Source: Chryseobacterium candidae (lineage in GTDB: Bacteria; Bacteroidota; Bacteroidia; Flavobacteriales; Weeksellaceae). From it: a stretch of 64,000 nucleotides of DNA. The notes beneath the pieces were generated by a model, which searched no databases, was not told the origin of the DNA, and saw only the letters and a program-made list of their open reading frames with translations. The position numbers and the translations under genes were made by a program. Position 1 is the first letter of the stretch; the number at the start of each line of letters is the position of its first letter. The stretch covers positions 38,044-102,043 of the forward strand of contig NZ_SDLV01000002.1 in the NCBI RefSeq assembly GCF_004916905.1, written 5' to 3'. Below are positions 8,027-15,790 of this stretch, one piece after another.

Positions 8027-9571
8027 TTACTTCTTCTTCAAATCCAGATCATCAAAATCAAAACTGAAATCTGTTACGTCAGAAATTGCTTTTAATCTTG
8101 CAGATTCTGCTTTTCCGGTTTCATCATAATTGAAAATAATGTAGGCATCCGCATCATAGCTTCTGTCGTCCCATTTGATAATGAAAGAATTATTGGAATA
8201 AGGAAGCAGCTCTCCTTTTAACCTTGGAGAGTTTTTGCACGCAATTCTGTAGCTATTTCCCTGTTGTGTAATTTCTACATCACCAAACCATACATCATTG
8301 TAAGTTCCTGTAAACTGTTCTGCTTTTGGCTGTAAAGATTTTTCTTTTTTAAAGGCTTCAGATTTTGCAAAAGCATCTTTCTTCTGTTTATTGAATTCAG
8401 CTTCCATTTTAGACATTCTGTCGCCATAGGTTTTCAGCCAGTTTCTGTCTGCTATCCCAAGATAAGAATCTTTCACGGTATTCGTAATGGTATTGAAAGC
8501 GGCTCCGGACTGTTGGTTCGTCAATACTACAATTCCCAGTTTCATATCCGGAATTAAAGTAAACTGTGTCACCGTTCCGATCAATCCTCCGGTATGCTGT
8601 ACCTGTTTGTGTCCTTTAACATCGCTCAAAAACCATCCTAAACCGTATCCATAGAAACTTGTGTCATAAGGATTTTTTGCAGCCACTCTATCTGGAATCT
8701 GCAGACTCCAAAGTTGTTGAACATTCTTATCCGAAACCAGTTTTTTACCATCTTTTGTGGTGAAATTATTCAACAGACATTCTGCCCAGGTCGTCATATC
8801 TTTGATATTACTCATAATTCCTCCTGCTGCATTACCTGTTTCGTTCCAGTCGTGAGGAACAGCAATTGCTTTTCCATCTACCGGAGCGTGCGCATCAATT
8901 TTGTTTGCTATAGCTTTTGCTCTGTTATAACTTCCGAAACTTGAAGTCATTCCCGCCGGTTTCATAATTCTTTGCTCAATAAATTCTGCCCAGCTTAATC
9001 CGGAAACTCTGTGAATTACTTCTCCGGCAACAATAAACATGATATTGTTATAATCCAGTGTTGTTCTGAAAGGATTTTCAGGCTTCAGGTATCTCACGTT
9101 ATGAACAATATCATTAACTGTTAAGCTTCCCCCTTCCGGAAAAAACATAAGATCTCCCTGCCCTAGTCCTAATCCCGCTCTGTGCGTGATAAGGTCTTTG
9201 ATCGTTACATTTTGAGAAACGTAAGGATCATACATTTGAAATTCAGGAATATACTTTGAAACTTTATCATCCCAGTTCAGTTTTCCTTCATCCGCAAGAA
9301 TTGCTAATGCCACACAGGTAAACCCTTTGGAGTTGGAAGCAATTCCCACTAATGTATTATCGTCCATAGGCTGCTTCGTAGTAAGAGAACGAACTCCAAA
9401 GCCTTTGGAATAGGTTACTTTTCCATCTTTTACAATTCCTACCGACATTCCGGGTACATCAAAGGTTTTCAGGGTGTTCCGGATCAGCTCATCCAGCTTT
9501 TTTTCTTCAACCTGCGCATTGGCCAATCCTACGGTCAAAAGAAAAATGAAAAAAGAAAGTTTCTGTTTCAT
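8027..9571 (-). CDS. Secreted serine hydrolase, class C beta-lactamase fold
   Basis: The 514-residue protein has a signal peptide (MKQKLSFFIFLLTVGLANA) and a beta-lactamase/transpeptidase-like domain (about 25-370). The SxxK motif is Ser79-Asn-Ser-Lys82, the YxN motif is YNN (about 174), and HTGG (about 326) stands in the KTG position, as in esterase and peptidase members. A C-terminal beta domain (about 400-500, DUF3471-like, FTGTYNDVWFGDVEI) follows. Such proteins act as D-aminopeptidases, esterases or peptidoglycan-modifying enzymes rather than resistance lactamases; substrate unknown. The promoter lies at 9590-9597. Confidence 0.85.
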   Translation of the reverse strand: MKQKLSFFIFLLTVGLANAQVEEKKLDELIRNTLKTFDVPGMSVGIVKDGKVTYSKGFGVRSLTTKQPMDDNTLVGIASNSKGFTCVALAILADEGKLNWDDKVSKYIPEFQMYDPYVSQNVTIKDLITHRAGLGLGQGDLMFFPEGGSLTVNDIVHNVRYLKPENPFRTTLDYNNIMFIVAGEVIHRVSGLSWAEFIEQRIMKPAGMTSSFGSYNRAKAIANKIDAHAPVDGKAIAVPHDWNETGNAAGGIMSNIKDMTTWAECLLNNFTTKDGKKLVSDKNVQQLWSLQIPDRVAAKNPYDTSFYGYGLGWFLSDVKGHKQVQHTGGLIGTVTQFTLIPDMKLGIVVLTNQQSGAAFNTITNTVKDSYLGIADRNWLKTYGDRMSKMEAEFNKQKKDAFAKSEAFKKEKSLQPKAEQFTGTYNDVWFGDVEITQQGNSYRIACKNSPRLKGELLPYSNNSFIIKWDDRSYDADAYIIFNYDETGKAESARLKAISDVTDFSFDFDDLDLKKK

Positions 9572-9589
9572 TGTTTATTTTAATTTTCC

Positions 9590-9597
9590 CAAATTTA
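9590..9597 (-). promoter_or_regulatory. Serine hydrolase gene -7 promoter element
   Basis: TAAATTTG on the minus strand, 18 bp before the ATG at 9571. Confidence 0.6.
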
Positions 9598-9659
9598 CTA
9601 AATATTAAGCGATGCTAATTTTAGCCGTGCTAAAACTTTACGATAAATCAGCAGTATTC

Positions 9660-10127
9660 ATGAAAAAGCCTATTTCTATCTGTATTTTCTCTCTTTTCAC
9701 TATCAGTGGTATCAAAGCCCAGGACAGAACTTCTAATCCTTTGCTTTTACAAACCTGGAATTTAAGTAAAATGGATACTTATATCTATACTTATGAAAAG
9801 CAGGATGGTTTTGAGGCAAGAAGAGAAGGGATCAGATTTCAGAAAAACGGAAAAATTACAGGGAATCTGATTAAATCTACTTTAAGGTATGATACTTTGG
9901 AAGAACCTGTTACTAAAAAAAGTGAAAAACCAGACCGTTATATCGGGAGCTGGAAAAAAGCTTCAGATTCTACAGTGACTCTGGTCTTTCCTTCCAATAC
10001 CAATATGACTGGTACTTTTGTTATTTCAAAGCTTACGGAAAATCAACTAAAACTAAAAAAGGTTTTCAGTGCAGCTATTGAAATGAAACTGGATTCTATC
10101 AGAAAAACAAAAAATATTACTGATTAG
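9660..10127 (+). CDS. Secreted hypothetical protein, lipocalin-like pattern
   Basis: From ATG 9660 (155 residues) there is a signal peptide, MKKPISICIFSLFTISGIKA, directly followed by QDRTSNPLLLQTWNL. The upstream in-frame extension to 9612 would hide this signal, so it was rejected. The LQTWNLSKMDTY start and the repeated short strands (IRFQKNGKITG, YIGSWKKASDSTVTLVF, LTENQLKLKKVF) fit the small lipocalin-like proteins of flavobacteria, where xWxL is followed by a beta barrel. The assignment is by pattern only. It is a single gene with no clear partner. Confidence 0.6.
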   Translation: MKKPISICIFSLFTISGIKAQDRTSNPLLLQTWNLSKMDTYIYTYEKQDGFEARREGIRFQKNGKITGNLIKSTLRYDTLEEPVTKKSEKPDRYIGSWKKASDSTVTLVFPSNTNMTGTFVISKLTENQLKLKKVFSAAIEMKLDSIRKTKNITD

Positions 10128-10156
10128 GATCTCCTGTGAATTGATAAAAGCTTCTT

Positions 10157-10164
10157 TATATTTG
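10157..10164 (+). promoter_or_regulatory. Phosphodiesterase gene -7 promoter element
   Basis: TATATTTG, 21 bp before the ATG at 10186. Confidence 0.6.
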
Positions 10165-10185
10165 CAGTTTTAAAAATGGCAGTAC

Positions 10186-10683
10186 ATGACAAAAGTTCTT
10201 CTCCTTTCCGATTCTCATTCTTATATAGATGACCGGATCCTGGAATATGCTTCTCAGGCCGATGAAGTATGGCATTGCGGAGATTTCGGAAGTCTGGATG
10301 TGATTGAACAGCTTGAAAAAATAAAGCCTCTGAAAGGCGTTTACGGAAATATTGATAATGCCAAAATTCAGGCTGAATTTCCGGAAGTCAACCGTTTCTT
10401 TTGTGAAAACCTGGAAGTGTTGATGATTCACATTGGGGGTTATCCTGGAAAATACGCTCCACTCACTAAAAAAGAAATTGCTGAAAAAGCACCGAAATTA
10501 TTTATTTCAGGTCATTCTCATATTTTGAAAGCAATGTATGATGAAAAAAACAGTCTTCTCCATCTGAATCCCGGCGCGTGCGGAAAACAGGGATGGCATA
10601 AAGTAAGAACGATGATGCGTTTTGTGGTGGACGGTGAGGAAATCAAGGATCTGGAAGTTATTGAACTGGGATCAAGAGTGTGA
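10186..10683 (+). CDS. YfcE/MJ0936-type metallophosphoesterase
   Basis: The 165-residue protein has the calcineurin-like phosphoesterase motifs in order: LLSDSHSY (D-x-H, residues ~6-12), WHCGDFGS (GD), VYGNIDNA (GNxD), and ISGHSHIL (GHxH) followed by LNPGACG. Members of this compact family hydrolyse phosphodiesters in a Mn2+- or Ni2+-dependent way; physiological substrates are mostly unknown. Cytosolic, with no signal peptide. It has its own promoter (10157-10164), and the next gene downstream has another. Confidence 0.9.
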   Translation: MTKVLLLSDSHSYIDDRILEYASQADEVWHCGDFGSLDVIEQLEKIKPLKGVYGNIDNAKIQAEFPEVNRFFCENLEVLMIHIGGYPGKYAPLTKKEIAEKAPKLFISGHSHILKAMYDEKNSLLHLNPGACGKQGWHKVRTMMRFVVDGEEIKDLEVIELGSRV

Positions 10684-10719
10684 TAAGTGAGAGAGCTTGA
10701 GAGTTTGAAGAAAAAGGAG

Positions 10720-10751
10720 TTTGTGTTCATTCGTTTTACTTTCTACCTTTG
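10720..10751 (+). promoter_or_regulatory. Complete Bacteroidota promoter before the Smr gene
   Basis: TTTG (10720-10723) at -33 and TACCTTTG (10744-10751) at -7, with 20 bp between, a near-ideal spacing. The ATG is at 10787. Confidence 0.7.
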
Positions 10752-10786
10752 CACAAATATTGGGTTCAGACAAGTCTTAAAAAAAT

Positions 10787-11281
10787 ATGAAGATCGGTGA
10801 TAAGGTTTCGGTAGTGGACGAGGATTTAAGCGGGGTAATTACTTCCGTGAAAGGAAATATTGCCGTTTTTAAAGATGAATACGGATTTACCCATCAATAT
10901 CCCAAAGAAAAACTGGTTCCTAAAGATTCGGATCTCTATGAAAATATCAGAGTCGTAAGAAAAGCCGAGCCTAAAAAAATCATTTCTAAGAAACATCAGA
11001 AAAATCATTTGGTTTTAGACCTGCATTTTCATAATTTGGTAAAGAATCCCAATGACTATGACAGCTTCGAAAGACTATTTATACAAAAAGAAAGACTGAT
11101 TGAAGTGATTGAGTTTTGCAGAAAGAACAACCTGAAAAGACTGGAAATTGTTCACGGCATTGGTGACGGAACGTTGCAGAGGATGGTTCGGGACGTACTG
11201 GAAAGCCAGGTTAATATTGATTTTTATAATAAGGAAATACTTCACCATCAATCGGGTGCGGTAATGGTAGAATTTCACTAA
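10787..11281 (+). CDS. Smr-domain protein with N-terminal small beta domain
   Basis: The 164-residue protein starts with a KOW/DUF2027-like strand-rich region (MKIGDKVSVVDEDLSGVIT). The C-terminal Smr domain (about 70-164) shows LDLHFHNL and EIVHGIGDGTLQRMV, the D-x-H and HGxGxG signatures of Smr nucleases/nucleic-acid-binding domains, and ends HHQSGAVMVEFH. Smr domains occur in MutS2 and as stand-alone proteins that nick or cleave RNA or DNA. Its specific role is unknown. Followed after 18 bp by the DUF3822 gene, whose promoter overlaps this stop codon. Confidence 0.85.
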   Translation: MKIGDKVSVVDEDLSGVITSVKGNIAVFKDEYGFTHQYPKEKLVPKDSDLYENIRVVRKAEPKKIISKKHQKNHLVLDLHFHNLVKNPNDYDSFERLFIQKERLIEVIEFCRKNNLKRLEIVHGIGDGTLQRMVRDVLESQVNIDFYNKEILHHQSGAVMVEFH

Positions 11282-11286
11282 ATTTG
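11279..11286 (+). promoter_or_regulatory. -7 promoter element overlapping the Smr gene stop codon
   Basis: TAAATTTG begins with the TAA stop of the Smr gene (11279-11281) and lies 13 bp before the ATG at 11300. A transcript from it would have a leader of only a few nucleotides. Confidence 0.5.
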
Positions 11287-11299
11287 CAGGAATTGAAAT

Positions 11300-12016
11300 A
11301 TGAACGTACTTAATTTACTTTTTACCAAAGACGGATTGATCTATCAGATTGTTAAGAACAAAAACATTCTGGAGGAAAAGTCTTATTTCGTTACTGAAGA
11401 GACACCAGCCAATCTTATTGATCAAAAGCTGGATGAAGTTCTTATTAAGCAGCGCTATGAAGAAATCCATGTGATTTCAGCTTTTAATCATTTTACCCTG
11501 ATGCCTGAAGGTTTTTCTGAGCATGAGGTAGGATTTGACCTGATCGCTTTCAACGCTCCGACTGACAGAGAAAAGGAAGAGCTGATGCTTTCTATTAACA
11601 AAAAATTCAATATTCAGTTTTATTATACTTTTCCGAAAAACTATTATAAGAAAATAAAAGAGCTGGCTATACCGGTTCATTTTAATTTCTCCGGAGAAAA
11701 GTTTCTAAGTTCAATTAATAATAAAACCAACAAGGAAATTCATATCAATCTTTATCATAACCAATGTGAGTTTTTTGCGATTGACAATAAAAAAATAATC
11801 CTTTATAATAACCTTGATGTCAACTCAGAAGTAGATTTCCTTTACTTCATTATGTTTACATTGAGTAAGATAGGTTTTGGAATCAATGAAACCAGCTTTT
11901 ATGCTTATGGAGAAACTACGGAAAATGAAACCTTCATTTCCGAACTTCAGAAATTTGTTAAAAACCTGAAAATTGTTTTTGACAATATTCCAAACAAGAA
12001 TTTTATACTTAACTAG
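11300..12016 (+). CDS. DUF3822 family protein
   Basis: This 238-residue cytosolic protein resembles the Bacteroidota DUF3822 family, which has an actin-like ATPase-type fold in two subdomains. Visible features are NVLNLLFTKDGLIYQIV at the start, VISAFNHFTLMPEGF in the middle, and a second half beginning INLYHNQCEFFAIDNKKI. Genes of this family are nearly always next to rsmD in Bacteroidota, and rsmD follows here. Role unknown; the neighbourhood suggests a link to ribosome biogenesis. The stop codon falls in a palindromic repeat (12014-12085). Confidence 0.8.
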   Translation: MNVLNLLFTKDGLIYQIVKNKNILEEKSYFVTEETPANLIDQKLDEVLIKQRYEEIHVISAFNHFTLMPEGFSEHEVGFDLIAFNAPTDREKEELMLSINKKFNIQFYYTFPKNYYKKIKELAIPVHFNFSGEKFLSSINNKTNKEIHINLYHNQCEFFAIDNKKIILYNNLDVNSEVDFLYFIMFTLSKIGFGINETSFYAYGETTENETFISELQKFVKNLKIVFDNIPNKNFILN

Positions 12017-12085
12017 GTTGCAGGCCGCAGGTAATAGGAATTAGATCCTAAACACAATCACCTGCCACCTATAATCTACAACCTA
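12014..12085. repeat. 72 bp triple-nested palindromic element
   Basis: Three inverted pairs are nested: TAGGTTG (12014-12020) with CAACCTA (12079-12085), GCAGGT (12027-12032) with ACCTGC (12060-12065), and TAGGA (12035-12039) with TCCTA (12046-12050). It fills the space between the DUF3822 stop codon and rsmD. The GCAGGT/ACCTGC core suggests a REP-like family. Confidence 0.6.
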
Positions 12086-12102
12086 AACCCTAACAAAAAA
12101 AT

Positions 12103-12675
12103 ATGTTCAGAATAATATCAGGCAAATGGAAAGCCAAAAAGATTGCCGCTCCTAAAAACTTTGATGTAAGACCTACTACCGATTTTGCGAAAGAGGCTTT
12201 ATTCAGTATTCTGGAAAACAAATACGATATGCAGTCCATCTCCGTACTTGATCTTTTTGCCGGAATTGGCTCTATTACCTTTGAATTTGCTTCCAGGGGA
12301 TGCCAGAATATTACTTCTGTGGAAATGAACCCAAAACATACTGCATTTATCAACACTACAGCTTCTGAGCTTGACATGGCGCTTCAGATCAATGTACAGA
12401 GAGGTGATGTATTTGATTGGCTTAAAAAATTCAGAAATAAAAAGTCATTTGAGATCGTTTTCTCTGATGCTCCTTTCGAAATGGAAGAGAAAAAGTACCA
12501 CGAGCTGATCTCTTTGGTTTTAAACAATAAATACCTTAAAGAAAATGGAGTTCTTATTGTGGAACACCAAAGCCGCATGAAGCTGGATCATCCCAATTTA
12601 ATAGATACCCGAAAATACGGAAACGTAAGTTTCAGTTTTTTTGAACCGAATAAAGAAGATAATCAGGAACTTTAA
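12103..12675 (+). CDS. rsmD: 16S rRNA (guanine966-N2)-methyltransferase RsmD
   Basis: SAM-dependent enzyme that methylates G966 of 16S rRNA in the small subunit. The 190 residues start FRIISGKWKAKKI, the family hallmark, with RPTTDFAKEALFSIL next. The SAM motif is LDLFAGIGS (about 49-57), followed by SVEMNP. Motif IV, usually DPPF/DPPY, reads DAPF (122-125), with the first Pro replaced by Ala. Directly downstream of the DUF3822 gene, as in other Bacteroidota. The last codons lie in the stem of a terminator and overlap the convergent hxlR-type gene by 4 bp. Confidence 0.9.
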   Translation: MFRIISGKWKAKKIAAPKNFDVRPTTDFAKEALFSILENKYDMQSISVLDLFAGIGSITFEFASRGCQNITSVEMNPKHTAFINTTASELDMALQINVQRGDVFDWLKKFRNKKSFEIVFSDAPFEMEEKKYHELISLVLNNKYLKENGVLIVEHQSRMKLDHPNLIDTRKYGNVSFSFFEPNKEDNQEL

Positions 12676-12684
12676 TTCCTGATT
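12661..12684. terminator. Terminator spanning the rsmD and hxlR stop codons
   Basis: AATCAGGAA (12661-12669) pairs with TTCCTGATT (12676-12684); the loop holds both stop codons. A T tract (12686-12693) follows on the plus strand, fitting rsmD termination. Confidence 0.75.
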
Positions 12685-13019
12685 ATTTTTTTTGATATGA
12701 CCGGAGATTCTTCGCCCCATTTTGTTATCGCTTCCAAAACAGGTAATAAAGTTCTTCCAAAGTCTGTTAATTCATATTCTACCACTAAAGGAGGTTTTTC
12801 TGTAAAAACTTTTCTGTCCACAATTCCATCTTCTTCCAATTGTTTTAACTGTAAACTCAATGTTCTTTCCGTAATGGTAGGAATGGATTTTCTTATCTCA
12901 TTATAACGTTTAGCCCCGCCAATAAGATGGTGCAAAATTACTGCTTTCCATTTCCCTCCTATAAATTTCATTGTGACACTGGTACAGCAGGGATAGGATT
13001 TATTATCAATTGTATACAT
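12672..13019 (-). CDS. HxlR-family transcriptional regulator
   Basis: A small winged-helix DNA-binding protein (115 residues). The HxlR pattern is clear: FIGGKWKAVILHHLIGGAKRYNEIRKSI, then TERTLSLQLKQLEEDGIV (recognition helix) and YELTDFGRTLLPVLEAI. Two adjacent cysteines (Cys11-Cys12) precede the domain. In characterised members such as YodB and QorR, an N-terminal Cys senses quinones or other electrophiles, so a redox-sensing role is plausible. It is divergent from a nitroreductase gene, with an 18 bp split inverted repeat between them that likely contains its binding sites. Confidence 0.9.
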   Translation of the reverse strand: MYTIDNKSYPCCTSVTMKFIGGKWKAVILHHLIGGAKRYNEIRKSIPTITERTLSLQLKQLEEDGIVDRKVFTEKPPLVVEYELTDFGRTLLPVLEAITKWGEESPVISKKIIRN

Positions 13020-13020
13020 T

Positions 13021-13102
13021 TTTTATACTATCATTTTTTACCGTTATTGCAAAGTTAGTAAACTTAAATTAATTTTGTAACTATAAAAATGATAGTATAA
13101 AA
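13021..13102. promoter_or_regulatory. Divergent promoter with a perfect 18 bp split inverted repeat
   Basis: TTTTATACTATCATTTTT (13021-13038) and its exact reverse complement AAAAATGATAGTATAAAA (13085-13102) flank the promoters. Plus strand: TTG at 13047-13049, 20 bp, then TAATTTTG at 13070-13077 for the nitroreductase gene. Minus strand: TAACTTTG, at 13057-13050, for the hxlR-type gene. Each repeat arm lies in the start region of one transcript, so binding would block both genes. Confidence 0.75.
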
Positions 13103-13104
13103 TT

Positions 13105-13704
13105 ATGAACTTTTTAGACAAAATGAAAAAAAGGTATACTGTAAAAAAGTATAACCCACAGGGAAAAATCAGTGAAGAACAAATTGCAACGCTTCAGGAG
13201 ATTTTAAATTTAAGCCCCTCATCCATTAATAGCCAGCCCTGGAATTTTATTTTTGTAAATGATCCGGAACTGAAAAAACAATTGGGAGATAAGTCTTATT
13301 TTAATAAAGAAAAAGTGTTGGATAGCAGCCATGTTATTGTTTTCCAAGTGATCAAAAACATTGAAAACTTTGAAAAGCAAATTGAAGAAAACCTTCCGGA
13401 AGGCTCGGTTAATTATTACCGAACGATGGTAAAGCCTAAAGGAGAAGAGGCTATAAAATCATGGCTTGGGCATCAGGTTTATTTATCTTTAGGAGTGCTT
13501 TTATCTGCCTGTGCAGCAATGGGAATAGATTCTACTCCAATGGAAGGAATTGAACCTGAAGAATATGATGTTATTCTGAATAATGAAAAATATGAAACGT
13601 TATTTGCAGTAGCTATTGGGGAAAGAGATGAAGCAGATGCTAATCAGCCTAAATTTAATCCAAAGAAAAGACTGAATGCTGAAAAGGTAATTGTGGAAGC
13701 GTAA
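13105..13704 (+). CDS. NAD(P)H-dependent nitroreductase family protein
   Basis: FMN-dependent flavoprotein of the nitroreductase superfamily, 199 residues. Conserved features are KRYTVKKYNPQGKISEE, LNLSPSSINSQPWNFIFV (FMN binding, S-P-S-x-x-N-x-QPW), and AAMGIDSTPMEGIEPEEYD, which in NfsB-like enzymes forms part of the active site. Such enzymes reduce nitro compounds, quinones and other electrophiles with NAD(P)H. It is controlled together with the divergent HxlR regulator, which suggests induction by such compounds. A terminator follows at 13737. Confidence 0.9.
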   Translation: MNFLDKMKKRYTVKKYNPQGKISEEQIATLQEILNLSPSSINSQPWNFIFVNDPELKKQLGDKSYFNKEKVLDSSHVIVFQVIKNIENFEKQIEENLPEGSVNYYRTMVKPKGEEAIKSWLGHQVYLSLGVLLSACAAMGIDSTPMEGIEPEEYDVILNNEKYETLFAVAIGERDEADANQPKFNPKKRLNAEKVIVEA

Positions 13705-13736
13705 TTTAAACACGAATTTCACAAAGAACACAAATA

Positions 13737-13766
13737 AAAAAGTCTGCTCTAAATAGCAGACTTTTT
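13737..13766. terminator. Bidirectional terminator
   Basis: AAAAAGTCTGCT (13737-13748) pairs perfectly with AGCAGACTTTTT (13755-13766), loop CTAAAT. It serves the nitroreductase gene and, on the minus strand, murI. Confidence 0.9.
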
Positions 13767-13768
13767 AT

Positions 13769-14599
13769 TTATAATACTTTCAATTCCAAATCAATTGTTT
13801 TTCCGAAGAATTTCTTAGAGATTTTCTCAAAGTTCTTGGTAATATCCGAAAGATAGAAATGATAATTGGGTTTTGAGTTATGATCATTTAAGAGATTGTA
13901 CTTATCCAGAATGATCTTTAGATGATTGGCTACAATATTCGGAGAGTCTATCACACGGACTCTGTTTCCGTAATACTGTTTGATTTCATCTATTAAAAGT
14001 GGATAATGGGTACAGCCCAAAATCAATGTTTCAATATTTTTTAGTTTATTATTACTTAAATAATTATAAATAATAGCGTGCGTGATCGGATGATTTTTAA
14101 AACCTTCTTCAATAGCAGGAACCAATAATGGTGTAGCCAGTTCGTCTACTTTGATCCATTTATTATGCTTTCGGATGCTCTTTTTATACAATCCTGAATT
14201 CACAGTTGCTTTGGTGGCAATCACTCCTACATTAGTATGGATTTCATAAGATACCTTTTCAGCAACAGGATTAATAACGTCTATGACCGGAACTTTTCCT
14301 GCAACTGACTGCATAACCTCATTCAAAGCATTAGCCGTTGCCGTGTTACAGGCAATTACAATCGCTTTACAGTTCTGCTCCAGCAGAAAATTGGTAATCT
14401 TGGTAGAGTATTCAATAATCGCATCCTTGGACTTTTCTCCGTAAGGAAGGTGCTTTGTATCTCCAAAGTAGATCAGATCTTCGTTAGGAAGAAGTCTTTT
14501 GATTTCTTTGGCAACGGTAAGACCTCCTACCCCGCTGTCGAAAATTCCGATAGGCTGGCTTGGTGAAAGATGTGAATAATCTTGTTTTTTCGTTTTCAA
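13769..14599 (-). CDS. murI: Glutamate racemase
   Basis: Converts L-Glu to D-Glu for peptidoglycan. Motifs: PIGIFDSGVGGLTVAKEI at the N-terminus, LIYFGDTKHLPYGEKS, VIACNTATANAL (first catalytic Cys) and LILGCTHYPLLI (second catalytic Cys). The frame stays open upstream to 14704, but the only in-frame ATG there lies inside hemW. A TTG codon at 14597-14599 starts the family-like MKTKKQDYSHLSPSQ, so I used it; 276 residues. It lies 59 bp after hemW on the same strand, probably in the same transcript. Confidence 0.93.
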   Translation of the reverse strand: MKTKKQDYSHLSPSQPIGIFDSGVGGLTVAKEIKRLLPNEDLIYFGDTKHLPYGEKSKDAIIEYSTKITNFLLEQNCKAIVIACNTATANALNEVMQSVAGKVPVIDVINPVAEKVSYEIHTNVGVIATKATVNSGLYKKSIRKHNKWIKVDELATPLLVPAIEEGFKNHPITHAIIYNYLSNNKLKNIETLILGCTHYPLLIDEIKQYYGNRVRVIDSPNIVANHLKIILDKYNLLNDHNSKPNYHFYLSDITKNFEKISKKFFGKTIDLELKVL

Positions 14600-14658
14600 A
14601 TGAGCTGAAATTTTATACAAAAATAATGAATTTTTAGTATACCATATACAACAAACTG

Positions 14659-15783
14659 TTATACAATAAACAAATCCGAAGCAATTCCATCGGCCATAAA
14701 CCAATGCTTTTCAGGAATTTTCAAATGGTCATTTTCAATAAGTAAAATTCCGTCTTCTATTTTCGGTTTGATTTCTGCTTGAAAATGCTCCAGTTCTCTA
14801 TCTGAGAATTTATTTTTTAAACTTTCCAAATCTACGCCCCAAATAGTTCGTAAGCCGATCATGATCATTTCATTAAACTGATCTTCTTTGGAAAGAATTT
14901 CTTCTTCTTTGGCTAATAATTTATCATTAAGCTTTTTGATGTATTGCTGATTATTGGCTACGTTCCAGCTTCTGACATCAAATCCGTTATAAGAATGTGC
15001 CGAAGGACCAATTCCAAGATATTCCTGGTATTTCCAATAAGCAGAATTGTGGCGTGAATAGAAGCCTGGTTTTGCAAAATTGGAAACTTCATAATGTTCA
15101 AAACCATTATCTTTTAAAAAGTCAGATAAATAATAGAATTCTTTGTTTTGTTCTTCTTCTTTAGGGCTTTTTATTTTCCCTTTTGATATCCAGTTTTCTA
15201 ATGCCGTTTTGGGTTCTACCGTCAATGCATAGGAGGAAATATGAGGAACTTCCAGAGCAATGGTTTTATTCAGGTTTTCTTTCCAGATCTCAAGATTGGA
15301 AGTGGGTGAACCGTAGATCAGATCAATACTCAGGTTTTCAAAACCAAAATCCTGAGCCCTTTTGATAGAACTTTCTGCCTCGGAAGCACTGTGAGCTCTA
15401 TTCATCAATTTTAAATCTTCTTCAAAAAAACTTTGAGTACCAATGGAAAGTCTGTTTACAGGGGTTCCAGCCAGCTGTTTTAAGAAATTCTTATCCAAAT
15501 CATCCGGATTGGCTTCCAGCGTGACTTCTATATCTTTTTCAAAACTGAAATATTTTAATACTTCATCTATTAAGGAACTGATCTCATCTACAGAAAGAAT
15601 AGAAGGAGTTCCACCTCCAAAATACAAGGATTTCAAGTTTTTGTTCTGCAACTCATCTTTTCTCAATAGTATTTCAGTTTTCATGGCACGAAGCATTTCA
15701 TCCTTAAAATTCAGGGATGTTGAAAAATGAAAGTTGCAATAGCTGCATTTTTGTTTACAGAACGGAATGTGAATATACATCAT
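14659..15783 (-). CDS. hemW: Radical SAM heme chaperone HemW
   Basis: Radical SAM protein related to coproporphyrinogen oxidase HemN but acting as a heme-trafficking chaperone. The 374 residues begin MMYIHIPFCKQKCSYC with the CxxxCxxC cluster ligands (Cys9, Cys13, Cys16). Further motifs are SLYFGGGTPS, VTLEANPDDL, NRLSIGTQSF and DLIYGSPT. The HemW (not HemN) class is indicated by Cys16 followed by Asn/His rather than the HemN extra Cys. The gene begins directly behind the terminator of the PorP-like gene (15791-15810). Confidence 0.93.
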   Translation of the reverse strand: MMYIHIPFCKQKCSYCNFHFSTSLNFKDEMLRAMKTEILLRKDELQNKNLKSLYFGGGTPSILSVDEISSLIDEVLKYFSFEKDIEVTLEANPDDLDKNFLKQLAGTPVNRLSIGTQSFFEEDLKLMNRAHSASEAESSIKRAQDFGFENLSIDLIYGSPTSNLEIWKENLNKTIALEVPHISSYALTVEPKTALENWISKGKIKSPKEEEQNKEFYYLSDFLKDNGFEHYEVSNFAKPGFYSRHNSAYWKYQEYLGIGPSAHSYNGFDVRSWNVANNQQYIKKLNDKLLAKEEEILSKEDQFNEMIMIGLRTIWGVDLESLKNKFSDRELEHFQAEIKPKIEDGILLIENDHLKIPEKHWFMADGIASDLFIV

Positions 15784-15790
15784 AAAAAAA

